DNA of 64,000 bases. Origin: Mycobacteroides abscessus ATCC 19977. Lineage in GTDB: Bacteria > Actinomycetota > Actinomycetes > Mycobacteriales > Mycobacteriaceae. The DNA lies in assembly GCF_000069185.1 (NCBI RefSeq), contig NC_010397.1, positions 3,720,001 through 3,784,000 on the forward strand. The letters run 5' to 3'. This document shows positions 29,378 through 38,900 of the stretch, piece after piece. Under the pieces are notes generated by a model that saw only the letters and a list, made by a program, of their open reading frames with translations, made no database searches and had not been told where the DNA came from. A program made the translations under genes and the position numbers. Numbering within the stretch: position 1 is the stretch's first letter; each line of letters starts with the position of its first letter.

Positions 29378-29695
29378 ATGATGACAGCGGCCGCGGGCCG
29401 GAAACCGGGGACTGCGGAGACCGTTGTCAGCTGGCTGTTGTGGGTGCTGGTGAGCGCGACGGCGGGCGTTGTCGCGTTCGCCTCGATCTTTCCGCTCGCC
29501 TTCAGCGGCGCGGCACCCGAACAGGCCGACGCGGCCGCCGCGGTGTTCGTCTGGGCGTTGTTCACCGTATGTGCGTGCGTGGCCGCACCGATAGTGATGG
29601 GCGTTGGCCACTGGCGTCATTGGCACATTTGGTACTGGCCGACGCTATGCGCGTTGGTCCTCGTCAGGACGCTCTTTTTGCTGCACAACCTCTGA
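29378..29695 (+). CDS. Small membrane protein, unknown
   Basis: 105 residues with three hydrophobic segments (about 16-40, 51-72, 82-103). I do not recognise the family. It starts 10 bp after the OYE-family gene and is probably cotranscribed. A perfect CTGTCAT-G-ATGACAG palindrome (29373-29387) covers the start codon. It converges on the HxlR gene with a 23-bp gap. Confidence 0.55.
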   Translation: MMTAAAGRKPGTAETVVSWLLWVLVSATAGVVAFASIFPLAFSGAAPEQADAAAAVFVWALFTVCACVAAPIVMGVGHWRHWHIWYWPTLCALVLVRTLFLLHNL

Positions 29696-29718
29696 ACTTC
29701 ACGCACGCCAGGACGTAT

Positions 29719-30141
29719 TCACCCAATGGCTGTGTCTGTCGACGGCATGTCCCCGTCGTGGGCTTCCCGATTGCGGACGATGTGGGCCACATTGCGCTCC
29801 GCCCACGTCCGTAGTTGGTCGATGGGCTCACGCAGGGACAGCCCCAACTCGGTCAGCTGGTATTCCACCTTCGGCGGGACGGTGGCATAGGCCGTCCGTT
29901 TCACCAGCCCGTCACGGAGCATCGAACGCAATGTGGAGGTAAGCACCTTGCCGGTGACGCCGCCGATCCGATCTCGTAGGGCAGTGAACCGCATGGGTCC
30001 GTCGGCAAGGGCCGCGACCACCAGGACCGTCCACTTGTCCCCGATCCTGTCCAGCACGATCCGGGTAGGGCACTGCGTATCGAACAGGTTTCCCCACCAG
30101 TCATCCGTGGGCTGTGACGAGGGATACATTGAAAGCTCCAT
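29719..30141 (-). CDS. HxlR family transcriptional regulator
   Basis: 140 residues. The winged-helix core begins C-P-T-R-I-V-L-D-R-I-G-D-K-W-T near 24 and continues with F-T-A-L-R-D-R-I-G-G-V and L-T-S-T-L-R-S-M-L-R-D-G-L-V, the standard HxlR pattern. One Cys precedes the first helix, as in redox- or electrophile-sensing members. Divergent from an NAD(P)H-binding protein gene, which it probably controls. A start four codons later is possible. Confidence 0.9.
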   Translation of the reverse strand: MELSMYPSSQPTDDWWGNLFDTQCPTRIVLDRIGDKWTVLVVAALADGPMRFTALRDRIGGVTGKVLTSTLRSMLRDGLVKRTAYATVPPKVEYQLTELGLSLREPIDQLRTWAERNVAHIVRNREAHDGDMPSTDTAIG

Positions 30142-30142
30142 T

Positions 30143-30176
30143 AGTTACTTTGAGGTACCAAGTTACCATTGGATAC
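30143..30176. promoter_or_regulatory. Candidate HxlR operator
   Basis: AGTTAC occurs at 30143-30148 and again at 30161-30166 as a direct repeat with an 18-bp period. The inverted ACTT/AAGT (30147-30150, 30160-30163) surrounds GGTACC. It lies against the HxlR start and upstream of the divergent oxidoreductase. Confidence 0.4.
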
Positions 30177-30215
30177 CTTGGGGCGTCCACACAAATCGAC
30201 GAAGGGACGTGCCCC

Positions 30216-30809
30216 ATGAAGATCGCAATATTCGGAGCAACCGGAATGGTCGGCTCGCGCATCGCCGCCGAGCTACGCAGCCGCGGACACCAGGTGACCG
30301 GATACAGCCGCCGCGGTAGCGACTCCACGCGGGCAGGAACACTCACCGACGGCGCTCTGGTGGCAACGGTCGCCGCCGGACACGACGCCGTAGTTTCCGC
30401 GATTGGACCGAGCCGTTCCGGGGAACCGCACAGCGAATTCATCGAAGCAATCACCGCGGCCGCCGCCAACCTCCACGGCACCCGCCTGTTCGTCGTGGGC
30501 GGGGCAGGAACGCTCCGCGTCAACGGGGTACGCCTGGTCGACTCCCCCGAATTCCCCGAGCCATACCGCGCCGAAGCGCTGGCTCACGCCGCGGCGCTCG
30601 ACACACTTGAGCAGACTGCGCAGGACGTGGACTGGGTCTACCTTTCCCCGGCGCCGCTCATCGAGCCGGGAAAACGCACGGGTTCATACCGCGTTGCAGG
30701 CGACGCCCCGGCCGGGCAGAGCATCTCGGCCGAGGATTATGCGGTCGCGGTCGCTGACGAACTCGAGCACCCGGCACACCGCCGTGAGCGTTTTACGGTC
30801 GCCAATTGA
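30216..30809 (+). CDS. NAD(P)H-binding (atypical SDR) protein
   Basis: 197 residues with an N-terminal Rossmann motif G-A-T-G-M-V-G-S at residues 7-14 and V-V-G-G-A-G-T-L near 92. The closest style is the YwnB/NmrA-like atypical SDR group, often paired with an HxlR regulator. The usual catalytic Tyr-x-x-x-Lys is not evident, so it may be a redox sensor or a reductase acting on a small electrophile. The ATG at 30216 is chosen because the Rossmann strand starts immediately after it. Confidence 0.82.
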   Translation: MKIAIFGATGMVGSRIAAELRSRGHQVTGYSRRGSDSTRAGTLTDGALVATVAAGHDAVVSAIGPSRSGEPHSEFIEAITAAAANLHGTRLFVVGGAGTLRVNGVRLVDSPEFPEPYRAEALAHAAALDTLEQTAQDVDWVYLSPAPLIEPGKRTGSYRVAGDAPAGQSISAEDYAVAVADELEHPAHRRERFTVAN

Positions 30810-30902
30810 CGCTGTGCACGAGCGCACAACTCTGTCCTAGAGCCGGTGAGCCCCGGCGCGGGAAGACTGACCACTGACTGTGAACCGATACAGTCGATAG
30901 CG

Positions 30903-33488
30903 ATGACTGGTCGGGAAGCACCCACTCTCACGGTGGTATTCGACGGTGACGAGCGAAAGTTCGCGCCCGGGCACGATATTCATATCGGCCGCGATATCCA
31001 CGCCGATGTACGCATCACGCACCCGTTGGTGTCGCGTATCCACCTGATAATCAGGTTCGTTGACGGTAAATGGATCGCCGAGGACCAACGCAGCCTCAAC
31101 GGCATCTTTGTCAACGGCCGCCAGGTCGGCTGGGTCGAGGTGCGCGACGACACCGTGATCAACCTGGGCGACCCCGGGGGCCCACGGCTGACGTTCGCGC
31201 TTGGAGGCCTGGGGGGCGAGACACAGCTCGGCATCGCTCCCCCGACCATGCGTGGTTATGTCTCCGGCGCACAGCAGCAGGCCCCCTACACGGGCGCGCA
31301 GCAGCACGGCACCACCGGCCAGCCGTACCACAGCACGCAGCAGCACTATCCCACCGGCGGCTATCAGTCCGGCCCGCAGACCTACGGCCAGCCGCCCAGC
31401 CAGCAGCATCCGTACGGGGCTGCGCCTTCGGGCCCACAGACGTACGGAACCTCGGGACCGACCCGGCCACGCCAGCAGTACCCGTCGGAACCCACGCCGG
31501 TACCGGCGTCTTACTCCAATGAGCCCGTCGAGCCCTTCGGCACCCGGGCGATGCGCGCACTCGGGATCGGTGGCGCACCCAAGCCCACCCCCGGCGCGAT
31601 CACCGTGGGCCGCGCCCCCGACAACACCATCGTCGTCAATGACGTGCTGGCCTCGCGTCACCACGCGTTGTTGCTACCCACTCCCGGCGGCCTGGAGATC
31701 CAGGACCTGCACACCATCAACGGCACCTTCGTCAATGGTGTCCAGGTGGAGCAGTCGTCGCTGCGCGAAGGCGACACCGTCACCATCGGTAACGTCGACC
31801 TGGTCGTCCAGGACGGCACGCTGGTCAAACCGACGACTGCCACCCGCGTCGGCGGCCTCGAAGTGCAGAGCATCGACTTCGTCGTCGAGGGCGGCAAGAA
31901 GCTGCTTGACGACATCAGCTTCTCGGCTGGTCCCGGCTCGTTGACCGCGGTCATCGGTCCTTCCGGGGCGGGCAAGTCCACCCTGGCCCGGCTGATCGTC
32001 GGCAACACCCAACCGTCGGCGGGCAAGGTGTCCTTCGAAGGGCACGGGGTGCACGCCGAATACGCCGTCATGCGAAACCGCATCGGCATGGTGCCGCAGG
32101 ACGACGTGGTGCACCCGCAGCTCACCGTCAGTCAGGCGTTGCACTACGCCGCCGAATTACGGCTGCCGCCGGATACCACCAAGGAGGATCGCGAGCAGGT
32201 CGTGTCCCGGGTTCTCGAGGAACTCGAGATGACCAAGCACGCCGAGACACGCGTCGACAAGCTGTCGGGTGGACAGCGCAAGCGCGCCTCGGTGGCCATG
32301 GAGCTGCTGACCGGCCCGTCGCTGCTGATCCTCGACGAACCCACATCCGGGCTGGATCCGGCGCTGGACCGTCAGGTGATGAGCCTGATGCGCCAGCTCG
32401 CCGACGCGGGCCGTGTGGTCGTGGTGGTCACGCACTCGCTGACCTACCTGAGCTACTGCGACCAGGTGCTGCTGCTGGCGCCCGGCGGCAAGACCGCCTA
32501 CTGCGGGCCGCCCCGCAGCATCGGTCAGGAGATGGGCACCACCGACTGGGCCGATATCTTCGCCAACGCCGCGGCCGATCCGGACGGGGTGCATCAGGCG
32601 TATTTGTCGCGGCATCCCGCCGCCAACAAACCCGCCACGGCGGCAAGCCCGCCCGGCGACCTGGGCAAGCCCCCCAAGACCAGCCTGCTGCGGCAAGTCT
32701 CCACGGTGGCACGCCGGCAGGGGCGACTGATCCTGGCCGATCGTGGGTACTTCATCTTCCTGGCGCTGCTGCCATTCGTCCTGGCGGGCTTGGTGTTGTC
32801 GGTACCCGGCAGCGCGGGATTCAACGTGGCACTGCCCGACAACCCGAACGAACCGGGTCTGCTGCTGGCGCTGACGAATCTCGGTGCGAGCTTCCTGGGC
32901 CTCGCGCTGACCATCCGCGACCTCATCGGTGAACGGGTGATCTTCCGGCGAGAACAGGCGGTAGGCCTGTCCGCCACGGCCTACCTACTCGCCAAGATCA
33001 TCACCTACTGCGGCGCCGCCATCGTGCAGTCGGCGATCATGACGGCCGTCATCGTGATTGTCCGTGGCGGTCCCACGCAGGGCGCGGTGCTGTTGGGAAG
33101 CGCGAACTTCGAGCTGTGGGTTGCCGTCGCGGCCACCGCATGTGCGGCCACCGTACTGGGCCTGGTGCTGTCCTCGCTGGCGACCTCGGCCGAGCAGGTG
33201 ATGCCCATGCTGGTGATCGCCACCATGACGCAGATCGTGTTCAGCGGTGGCCTGATCCCGGTGACCGGACGTGCCGGGCTGGAACAGCTTTCGTTCCTGT
33301 TCCCGTCGCGCTGGGGATTCGCGGCCACGGCCGCCACCTGCGACTTGCGCAAGCTGGTACCGGTGGGACCGCAGGACGAGTTGTGGAACCACGACGCGGG
33401 AACCTGGCTGTTCGATATGGGCATCCTGGGGCTGCTCTCGCTGGTGATGGCCGGGTTCGTACGCTGGCGCATCCGCCTGAAGGGCTGA
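30903..33488 (+). CDS. FHA-FHA-ABC transporter, Rv1747-like
   Basis: 861 residues, close to the 865 of M. tuberculosis Rv1747, an exporter tied to phosphatidylinositol mannosides. FHA1 covers about 10-95 (H-P-L-V-S-R-I-H, S-L-N-G). A Gln/Tyr/Gly/Pro-rich linker spans 115-205, and FHA2 covers 229-309 (A-S-R-H-H, T-I-N-G). The ATPase follows with Walker A G-P-S-G-A-G-K-S-T near 351, signature L-S-G-G-Q near 453 and Walker B I-L-D-E-P-T near 474. The permease occupies about 600-861 with six helices. The FHA domains bind phosphothreonine, so Ser/Thr-kinase control is likely; suitable threonines lie in the linker. A TACAGT -10 lies 8 nt before the ATG. Confidence 0.92.
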   Translation: MTGREAPTLTVVFDGDERKFAPGHDIHIGRDIHADVRITHPLVSRIHLIIRFVDGKWIAEDQRSLNGIFVNGRQVGWVEVRDDTVINLGDPGGPRLTFALGGLGGETQLGIAPPTMRGYVSGAQQQAPYTGAQQHGTTGQPYHSTQQHYPTGGYQSGPQTYGQPPSQQHPYGAAPSGPQTYGTSGPTRPRQQYPSEPTPVPASYSNEPVEPFGTRAMRALGIGGAPKPTPGAITVGRAPDNTIVVNDVLASRHHALLLPTPGGLEIQDLHTINGTFVNGVQVEQSSLREGDTVTIGNVDLVVQDGTLVKPTTATRVGGLEVQSIDFVVEGGKKLLDDISFSAGPGSLTAVIGPSGAGKSTLARLIVGNTQPSAGKVSFEGHGVHAEYAVMRNRIGMVPQDDVVHPQLTVSQALHYAAELRLPPDTTKEDREQVVSRVLEELEMTKHAETRVDKLSGGQRKRASVAMELLTGPSLLILDEPTSGLDPALDRQVMSLMRQLADAGRVVVVVTHSLTYLSYCDQVLLLAPGGKTAYCGPPRSIGQEMGTTDWADIFANAAADPDGVHQAYLSRHPAANKPATAASPPGDLGKPPKTSLLRQVSTVARRQGRLILADRGYFIFLALLPFVLAGLVLSVPGSAGFNVALPDNPNEPGLLLALTNLGASFLGLALTIRDLIGERVIFRREQAVGLSATAYLLAKIITYCGAAIVQSAIMTAVIVIVRGGPTQGAVLLGSANFELWVAVAATACAATVLGLVLSSLATSAEQVMPMLVIATMTQIVFSGGLIPVTGRAGLEQLSFLFPSRWGFAATAATCDLRKLVPVGPQDELWNHDAGTWLFDMGILGLLSLVMAGFVRWRIRLKG

Positions 33489-33503
33489 GCGTCGCCGGGG
33501 CAT

Positions 33504-34058
33504 CTAGCCCCCGTGCACGTCCAATCCGTGCGCGGCGGCGAACGCGATGGCCTGGGGCAGATCGACTTTGGCGGTGATCAGGGCCGCGGTGGTCCACAGC
33601 GTCGGGTCGATGCGCGCACCACGCAGATCGGCCCCGTCGAGTTTGAGGTTCTGGGTGCGGGCACCGGTGAAGTCGGCGCCATGCAGGTTTGCCTTGCGCA
33701 TATCGGCGCCCACCAGGTTGGCCTCACGGAAACGGCAGTCCGACAGATCCATCTCGCGCAGATCGAGCCCAGCGAGCGAAGACAGCGTGAAGTCGGTTTC
33801 GGTGAACTTCGACGGCCGCACCCGACAATCGGTGAACGTGGAGCCCAGCAGGCTGCATTGCCGGAACTCCGAATGCCATAGCGAGGTGCGCCGGAAGGTG
33901 CAGTTCCGGAAGGCCGAGCCGACGTGCAGCGACTCGGTGAGATTGGCTCCGCTGAAATCGCATTCCGTGAAAACCACACGCTCGGTGTGCAGTTCGCGAA
34001 AGTCCTCGTCGTAGAAGGTCTCTGCGGTGATCTCACGATCTGTCCAGTGCTCGGCCAT
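33504..34058 (-). CDS. mfpA: Pentapeptide repeat protein MfpA
   Basis: 184 residues, nearly all A-(N/D)-(L/F)-x-x pentapeptide repeats: A-N-L-V-G-A-D-M-R-K-A-N-L-H-G-A-D-F. It ends with the MfpA-like A-I-A-F-A-A-A-H-G-L-D-V-x-G-G. MfpA is a DNA-mimicking right-handed helix that binds DNA gyrase and affects fluoroquinolone susceptibility. The start is placed at the Met at 34058, matching M. tuberculosis length; two in-frame Met codons lie up to 12 bp upstream. The GTPase conservon genes that usually accompany mfpA are absent here. Confidence 0.87.
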   Translation of the reverse strand: MAEHWTDREITAETFYDEDFRELHTERVVFTECDFSGANLTESLHVGSAFRNCTFRRTSLWHSEFRQCSLLGSTFTDCRVRPSKFTETDFTLSSLAGLDLREMDLSDCRFREANLVGADMRKANLHGADFTGARTQNLKLDGADLRGARIDPTLWTTAALITAKVDLPQAIAFAAAHGLDVHGG

Positions 34059-34117
34059 GACTGCCATCATGCCGGTCGGGTCCGACGAGCGGCCACGCCG
34101 CCGCAGGTGCCGCTCGA

Positions 34118-34468
34118 TCAGGCCGTGTCATGGGCGGGCTGATGCAGCCCGAACCGCACACCCTGGTCGTCTCTGCAGAATGTGAACCTGCCAAAGCCAG
34201 GCTCCTCCGGCCCGGGGTCCTCGGCTTCGCCGCCGAGTTCGCGGACGGTCATGACTGCGGCGTCAATGTCCGCAACGCCGAAAAACACGTCGATCCGGCG
34301 GTCCTCGTCATCGTTGTGCAGACCGCCTCGCGCCCCTTCTGTTTCAAGCCAGGCCTGTCCGGATTCACCCATCGCATGCGGTTTCCAGCCGAAGAGCCGC
34401 ACATAGAACTTCTGAGCGCGTAGCGCATCAGGCACGCCGATCTCGAAATACGTCGGTTCACCAGCCAT
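34118..34468 (-). CDS. VOC family (glyoxalase-like) protein
   Basis: 116 residues, a single betaalphabetabetabeta module pair: Y-F-E-I-G-V-P near residue 7, F-Y-V-R-L-F-G-W-K, W-L-E-T-E-G, and the closing F-C-R-D-D-Q-G-V-R-F-G-L-H. Small stand-alone VOC proteins bind metals or small ligands; the reaction is unknown. It follows the AraC-family gene by 25 bp on the same strand and is likely cotranscribed. Confidence 0.8.
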   Translation of the reverse strand: MAGEPTYFEIGVPDALRAQKFYVRLFGWKPHAMGESGQAWLETEGARGGLHNDDEDRRIDVFFGVADIDAAVMTVRELGGEAEDPGPEEPGFGRFTFCRDDQGVRFGLHQPAHDTA

Positions 34469-34493
34469 CGTGGGGTTTCCTTCTCGATTGGAT

Positions 34494-35417
34494 TCACAGG
34501 ACAGTGCCGACGCTAGGCCCGCCGTCCACGCCCGTCTTGTACAAATGTTCGCCGTCGGCCGGTATCCGGTATCCCATCAGGTCTTCATGCCGCAGTGCGG
34601 CCCATTGCCGCGGCGAACACCCGGCGAGCACCCGGAAGTCTCTATTGAAATGCGCCTGGTCAAAGTATCCGCAAGCCAAGGCAATCGAGGAGAGCGAGCG
34701 GTGGCCCGGCTGGTTGAGCAACGTCATCGCACGATTGAAGCGAAGTACACGTGCGGCCGCTTTGGGCGTCAGACCGACTTGGCTGCGGAAACGCTGCGCC
34801 AATCGAGCACGGCTCCAACCAATCTCGTTCAGTATCTCGCCGATCCCCGCAGTTCCACCGGTGCGATTCAGTCGATGCCAGGCGAATTCGACCTCGGCGT
34901 CTGCTTCAGGACCTTCGGCCGCAGCACGCATGAACACCGAATCAAGCAAGTCGAAACGGCGCACCCAGTTGGGCTCAGCGGCAAGGCGTTCGGGCAGGTA
35001 CCGGGCTTTCTTCCCGAACAATTCCTCAAGACTCACCACACGATTGCTCACTGCGTCCATCGCCAGCCCGGATACCCGGTGTAACCCGAGCGGCGTCAAC
35101 CGCACCTCAATGCAGTGTTGCGCACCTGAATGCACGGTCGAGGACGGTCCCTGGCTGACACCCGCGACGAATGCCTGCCATATTCGTGGCGACGCGTGAT
35201 CGGCCACGTCGGCAACGAGCAGCGGGGCATCGAGCTCGACGACAAGCACGGGCGCCACACCGGCAACCTCGCTGCGTTCGACAGGCCGGTGGGCGCGCTC
35301 CCGAAGTTCGGTATATCCGTGAGCGATACCGGACAGCGTGACATCGGCAGCCGCGGACACCGCCCGCCAGCTGGCATCGGCCGTGGTTCGGCCCTCGTAC
35401 CGTGCCGGACTGCGCAT
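34494..35417 (-). CDS. AraC family transcriptional regulator
   Basis: 307 residues. The C-terminal double helix-turn-helix (about 200-290) contains R-L-A-Q-R-F-R-S-Q-V-G-L-T-P-K and I-A-L-A-C-G-Y-F-D-Q-A-H-F-N-R-D-F. The N-terminal ~180 residues are a ligand-binding domain of the type seen in other mycobacterial AraC regulators (DUF6597-like). It is divergent from trmL by 50 bp. The adjacent VOC gene is the natural candidate target or partner. Confidence 0.87.
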   Translation of the reverse strand: MRSPARYEGRTTADASWRAVSAAADVTLSGIAHGYTELRERAHRPVERSEVAGVAPVLVVELDAPLLVADVADHASPRIWQAFVAGVSQGPSSTVHSGAQHCIEVRLTPLGLHRVSGLAMDAVSNRVVSLEELFGKKARYLPERLAAEPNWVRRFDLLDSVFMRAAAEGPEADAEVEFAWHRLNRTGGTAGIGEILNEIGWSRARLAQRFRSQVGLTPKAAARVLRFNRAMTLLNQPGHRSLSSIALACGYFDQAHFNRDFRVLAGCSPRQWAALRHEDLMGYRIPADGEHLYKTGVDGGPSVGTVL

Positions 35418-35467
35418 GGTTCCATCGTGCCTCGGGTCACGCCGTTACGAGCAGGGATACTGTCACC

Positions 35468-35929
35468 GTGTTTCACATCCTTTTCCACGAACCCCGCATC
35501 GCCCCCAATACCGGGAACGCGATCCGGATGGTGGCGGGCACCGGGTGCGAGCTGCATCTGGTGCAGCCACTGTTCGACCTGTCCGAGGCCAAGGTGCGGC
35601 GTGCCGGTCTGGATTATCACGACATGGCGTCGGTGACGGTTCACGAAAACCTTTCCGCCGCGTGGAAAACACTGAAACCACAACGGGTATACGCCTTCAC
35701 CGCACATGCCAGCGTCACGTATACCGATATCGCGTACCAGCCGGGCGATGTGCTGCTGTTCGGCCCGGAGCCCACCGGTCTGGATGCGGAGGTGCTCGCC
35801 GATCCACACATCACCGAGAAGGTGCGCATCCCGCTACTGCCCGGGCGCAGATCACTCAATCTGTCCAATGCCGCCGCCATCGCCGCGTACGAGGCCTGGC
35901 GACAACACGACTTTGCGGGCAGCGTCTAA
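35468..35929 (+). CDS. trmL: tRNA (cytidine/uridine-34-2'-O)-methyltransferase
   Basis: Methylates the ribose of the wobble base. 153 residues. SPOUT-fold knot motifs are present: E-P-R-I-A-P-N-T-G-N-A-I-R at 8-20, F-G-P-E-P-T-G-L near 98, and L-N-L-S-N-A-A-A-I-A-A-Y-E near 128. The GTG at 35468 gives the same N-terminus as Rv3366 (annotated spoU). A TACTGT -10-like element ends 4 nt before it. It converges on dnaE2 with a 4-bp overlap. Confidence 0.92.
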   Translation: MFHILFHEPRIAPNTGNAIRMVAGTGCELHLVQPLFDLSEAKVRRAGLDYHDMASVTVHENLSAAWKTLKPQRVYAFTAHASVTYTDIAYQPGDVLLFGPEPTGLDAEVLADPHITEKVRIPLLPGRRSLNLSNAAAIAAYEAWRQHDFAGSV

Positions 35930-38900
35930 CGAAAGTCTCTCGAGGTGGAACGGATCTGAAGGTCCAGCGGTCGCAGCTGATCGGCCACCACGGAAACCGC
36001 GCCACTGGCGTTCTGCACCTGACCGCGGATGATCAATGCCCGTGCCGTGACTGCCAGCTTGCGATACCTTGCCCACAGACCCACCGAACACACCACGTTC
36101 ACCATGCCTGTCTCGTCCTCGAGATTGATAAAGGTAACCCCGGCCGCCGTGGCCGGGCGCTGACGATGGGTGACTGCACCCGCCACCAGCACGCGTGACC
36201 CGTCAGGCACCCCGAAAAGCCCCTTAGCCGGGACCACCCCCATCGCATCGAGGCGCGCACGCAGGAATTGCGTGGGATAACTGTCCGGTGAAACACCGGT
36301 GGCCCACACGTCGGCTGCCGCCCGCGTCACCTCACCCATCTCCGGAAGCGCGGGGATGCGCGAAGACACCCCGACACCAGGCAGCCGGTCGGGCCGCTGG
36401 GCGGCGGCAGCACCCGCCACCCAGAGCGCCTCTCGCCGGGACATGTCGAAGCAGCCCAACGCACCCCCGGTGGCCAGGGCCTCGACCTGCGCTGTGGTCA
36501 ACTGGATACGTCCGGTCAGATCGAGCAGAGAGACGAACGGGCCGCGCACTTTTCGTTCCTCGACGATGGCCTGCGCCAAGTCATCTCCGATGTGGCGGAC
36601 GGCGCCCAGACCTATCCGCACTTCCAGCCCCGCATTCTCCAACGTGGCATAGGACAGGCTGGCATTCACATCGGGCCCGTGCACGGTGACACCGTGCCTG
36701 CGCGCATCGGCCACCAAGGACTGCGGCGAATAGAAGCCCATGGGCTGCGCACGCAGCAGGGCCGCGCAGAATGCGGCCGGATGATGCAGCTTGAACCAGG
36801 AAGAATAGAACACCAACGAGGCGAAACTCTGTGCATGACTTTCTGGAAATCCGAAATTGGCAAAGGCATAAAGCTTTTCGTAGATCCGATCGGCCAGCTC
36901 GCCGGTTATGCCGTGTAGGTTCCGCATACCCTCGTAGAACCTGTTACGTAGCCGTTCCATTCGTTCCGGCGATCGTTTAGAGCCCATCGCCCGGCGCAAC
37001 TGGTCGGATTCGGCGGGGCTGAACCCGGCGACATCGACGGCGAGCTGCATCAGCTGCTCCTGAAACAACGGCACCCCCAGGGTCTTATCGAGCGCGGCCG
37101 CCATGGAGGGATGATCGTGCTGCCAATCCTTGTCGATTTTGTTGTACCGCCGGATATATGGATGCACCGAGCCCCCCTGAATGGGGCCGGGCCTGATCAG
37201 TGCCACCTCCACCACCAGGTCATAGAAACACTTGGGTTTCAGCCGGGGCAGCGTGGCCATCTGAGCCCGCGACTCCACCTGAAACACTCCCACCGAATCG
37301 GCGCGGGCCAGCATCTCGTAAACCGCCTGCTCCTTCAGATTGATATGAGCCAAGTCGACATCGATGCCCTTGTGCTCGCGAACCAGATCGATGCAATAGT
37401 GCAGCGCCGAAAGCATGCCAAGCCCGAGAAGATCGAACTTCACCAAACCCACTGCCGCACAATCGTCTTTGTCCCACTGCAGCACACTGCGGTTTTCCAT
37501 GCGCGCCCATTCGACGGGCACCACATCGGCCAGCGGCCGATCGCAGATGACCATGCCACCGGAGTGGATGCCCATGTGACGCGGAAAATCCTTGATCTGC
37601 CTCGCCAGCTGAATCACCTGCGGCGGGATACCGTCAACCGCCGCGGCATCGGCCAGGCCACCCCAGTGGCCCATCTGTTTACTCCAGGCATCCTGCTGCC
37701 CTTGCGCGAACCCCAGCGCCTTGGCCATGTCCCGCACGGCCATGCGACCACGGTATGTGATCACGTTGGCCACCTGAGCCGCATACTCACGGCCATACTT
37801 GTTGTAGACGTACTGGATGGCCTGTTCCCGTTCGTCCGATTCGATATCGATATCGATATCCGGCGGCCCGTCACGGGCCGGCGACAGGAACCGTTCGAAC
37901 AGCAGACCATTGTCCACCGGGTCCACATTGGTGACCCCGAGCGCATAGCAGACCGCCGAGTTGGCGGCAGAACCACGGCCCTGACACAGGATATCGCTGC
38001 GGCGACAGAACTGCGTGATGTCATGCACCACCAGGAAATAGCCCGGAAAATTCAGCTGCGCAATGATTTCCAGCTCACGCTCGATTTGGGCATAGGCCTT
38101 CTGCGCACCCGCCCGGGGACCGTATCGGCGCGCGGCACCCTCAAGGGCCAGATGCCGCAACCAACTGTCCTCGGTGTGGCCGGACGGGACGTCGAACGGC
38201 GGCAACTGTGGGGCAATGAGCCGCAGATCGAAGGCGCACTCCTCCCCCAGCTCGGCGGCCGCCGTCACCACCTCCGGATAGTGAGAAAACAATCGCGCCA
38301 TCTCATCACCGGAACGCAGATGAGCCCCGCCCACCGGATCCAACCAGCCCGCGGCGTCATCAAGGCTCTTACGCGCCCGCACCGCCGCCATCGCCATGGC
38401 CAGGCGCCCGCTCTCGGGCGTCGCGAAATGTGCTGCCGTGGTGGCGATAACGCCGACACCGAAGCCCCGGGCCAACGCGGCCAGCTCCGCGTTGCGTTCG
38501 TCTTCGCCCGGGTGACCGTGTCTGTTGAGCTCTATGCTGACGCGATCGGCACCGAATCGGTCCACCAGATTGGCCAGCGCCCTCTCCGCAGCAACAGGAC
38601 CGCCGCCCGCGAGTGCCCGTCGCACGTGACCCTTACGGCACCCGGTCAGGATGTGCCAGTGCCCTCCGGCCGCCTCGGTGAGTGCATCAAGGTCATAGCG
38701 TGGCTTGCCCTTCCGGTCTTTGGGCGTTCCACCCGACAGATGCGCGCCGGCCATCTGCCGCGACAACCTCCGATACCCCTCCTGGCCACGAGCCAATACC
38801 AGCAGATGTACCGAATCCTCGGTATTGCCCTGCCCCCCAAGAGATAGTTCCGCCCCAAACACGGTGGGCAGTCCCAATTCCTTGGCGGCTTCCGCGAAAC

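Noticed and set aside
37111..38847. 578-codon plus-strand frame opposite dnaE2
   Set aside because: No motif, composition typical of antisense third-position GC frames; dnaE2 is unambiguous.
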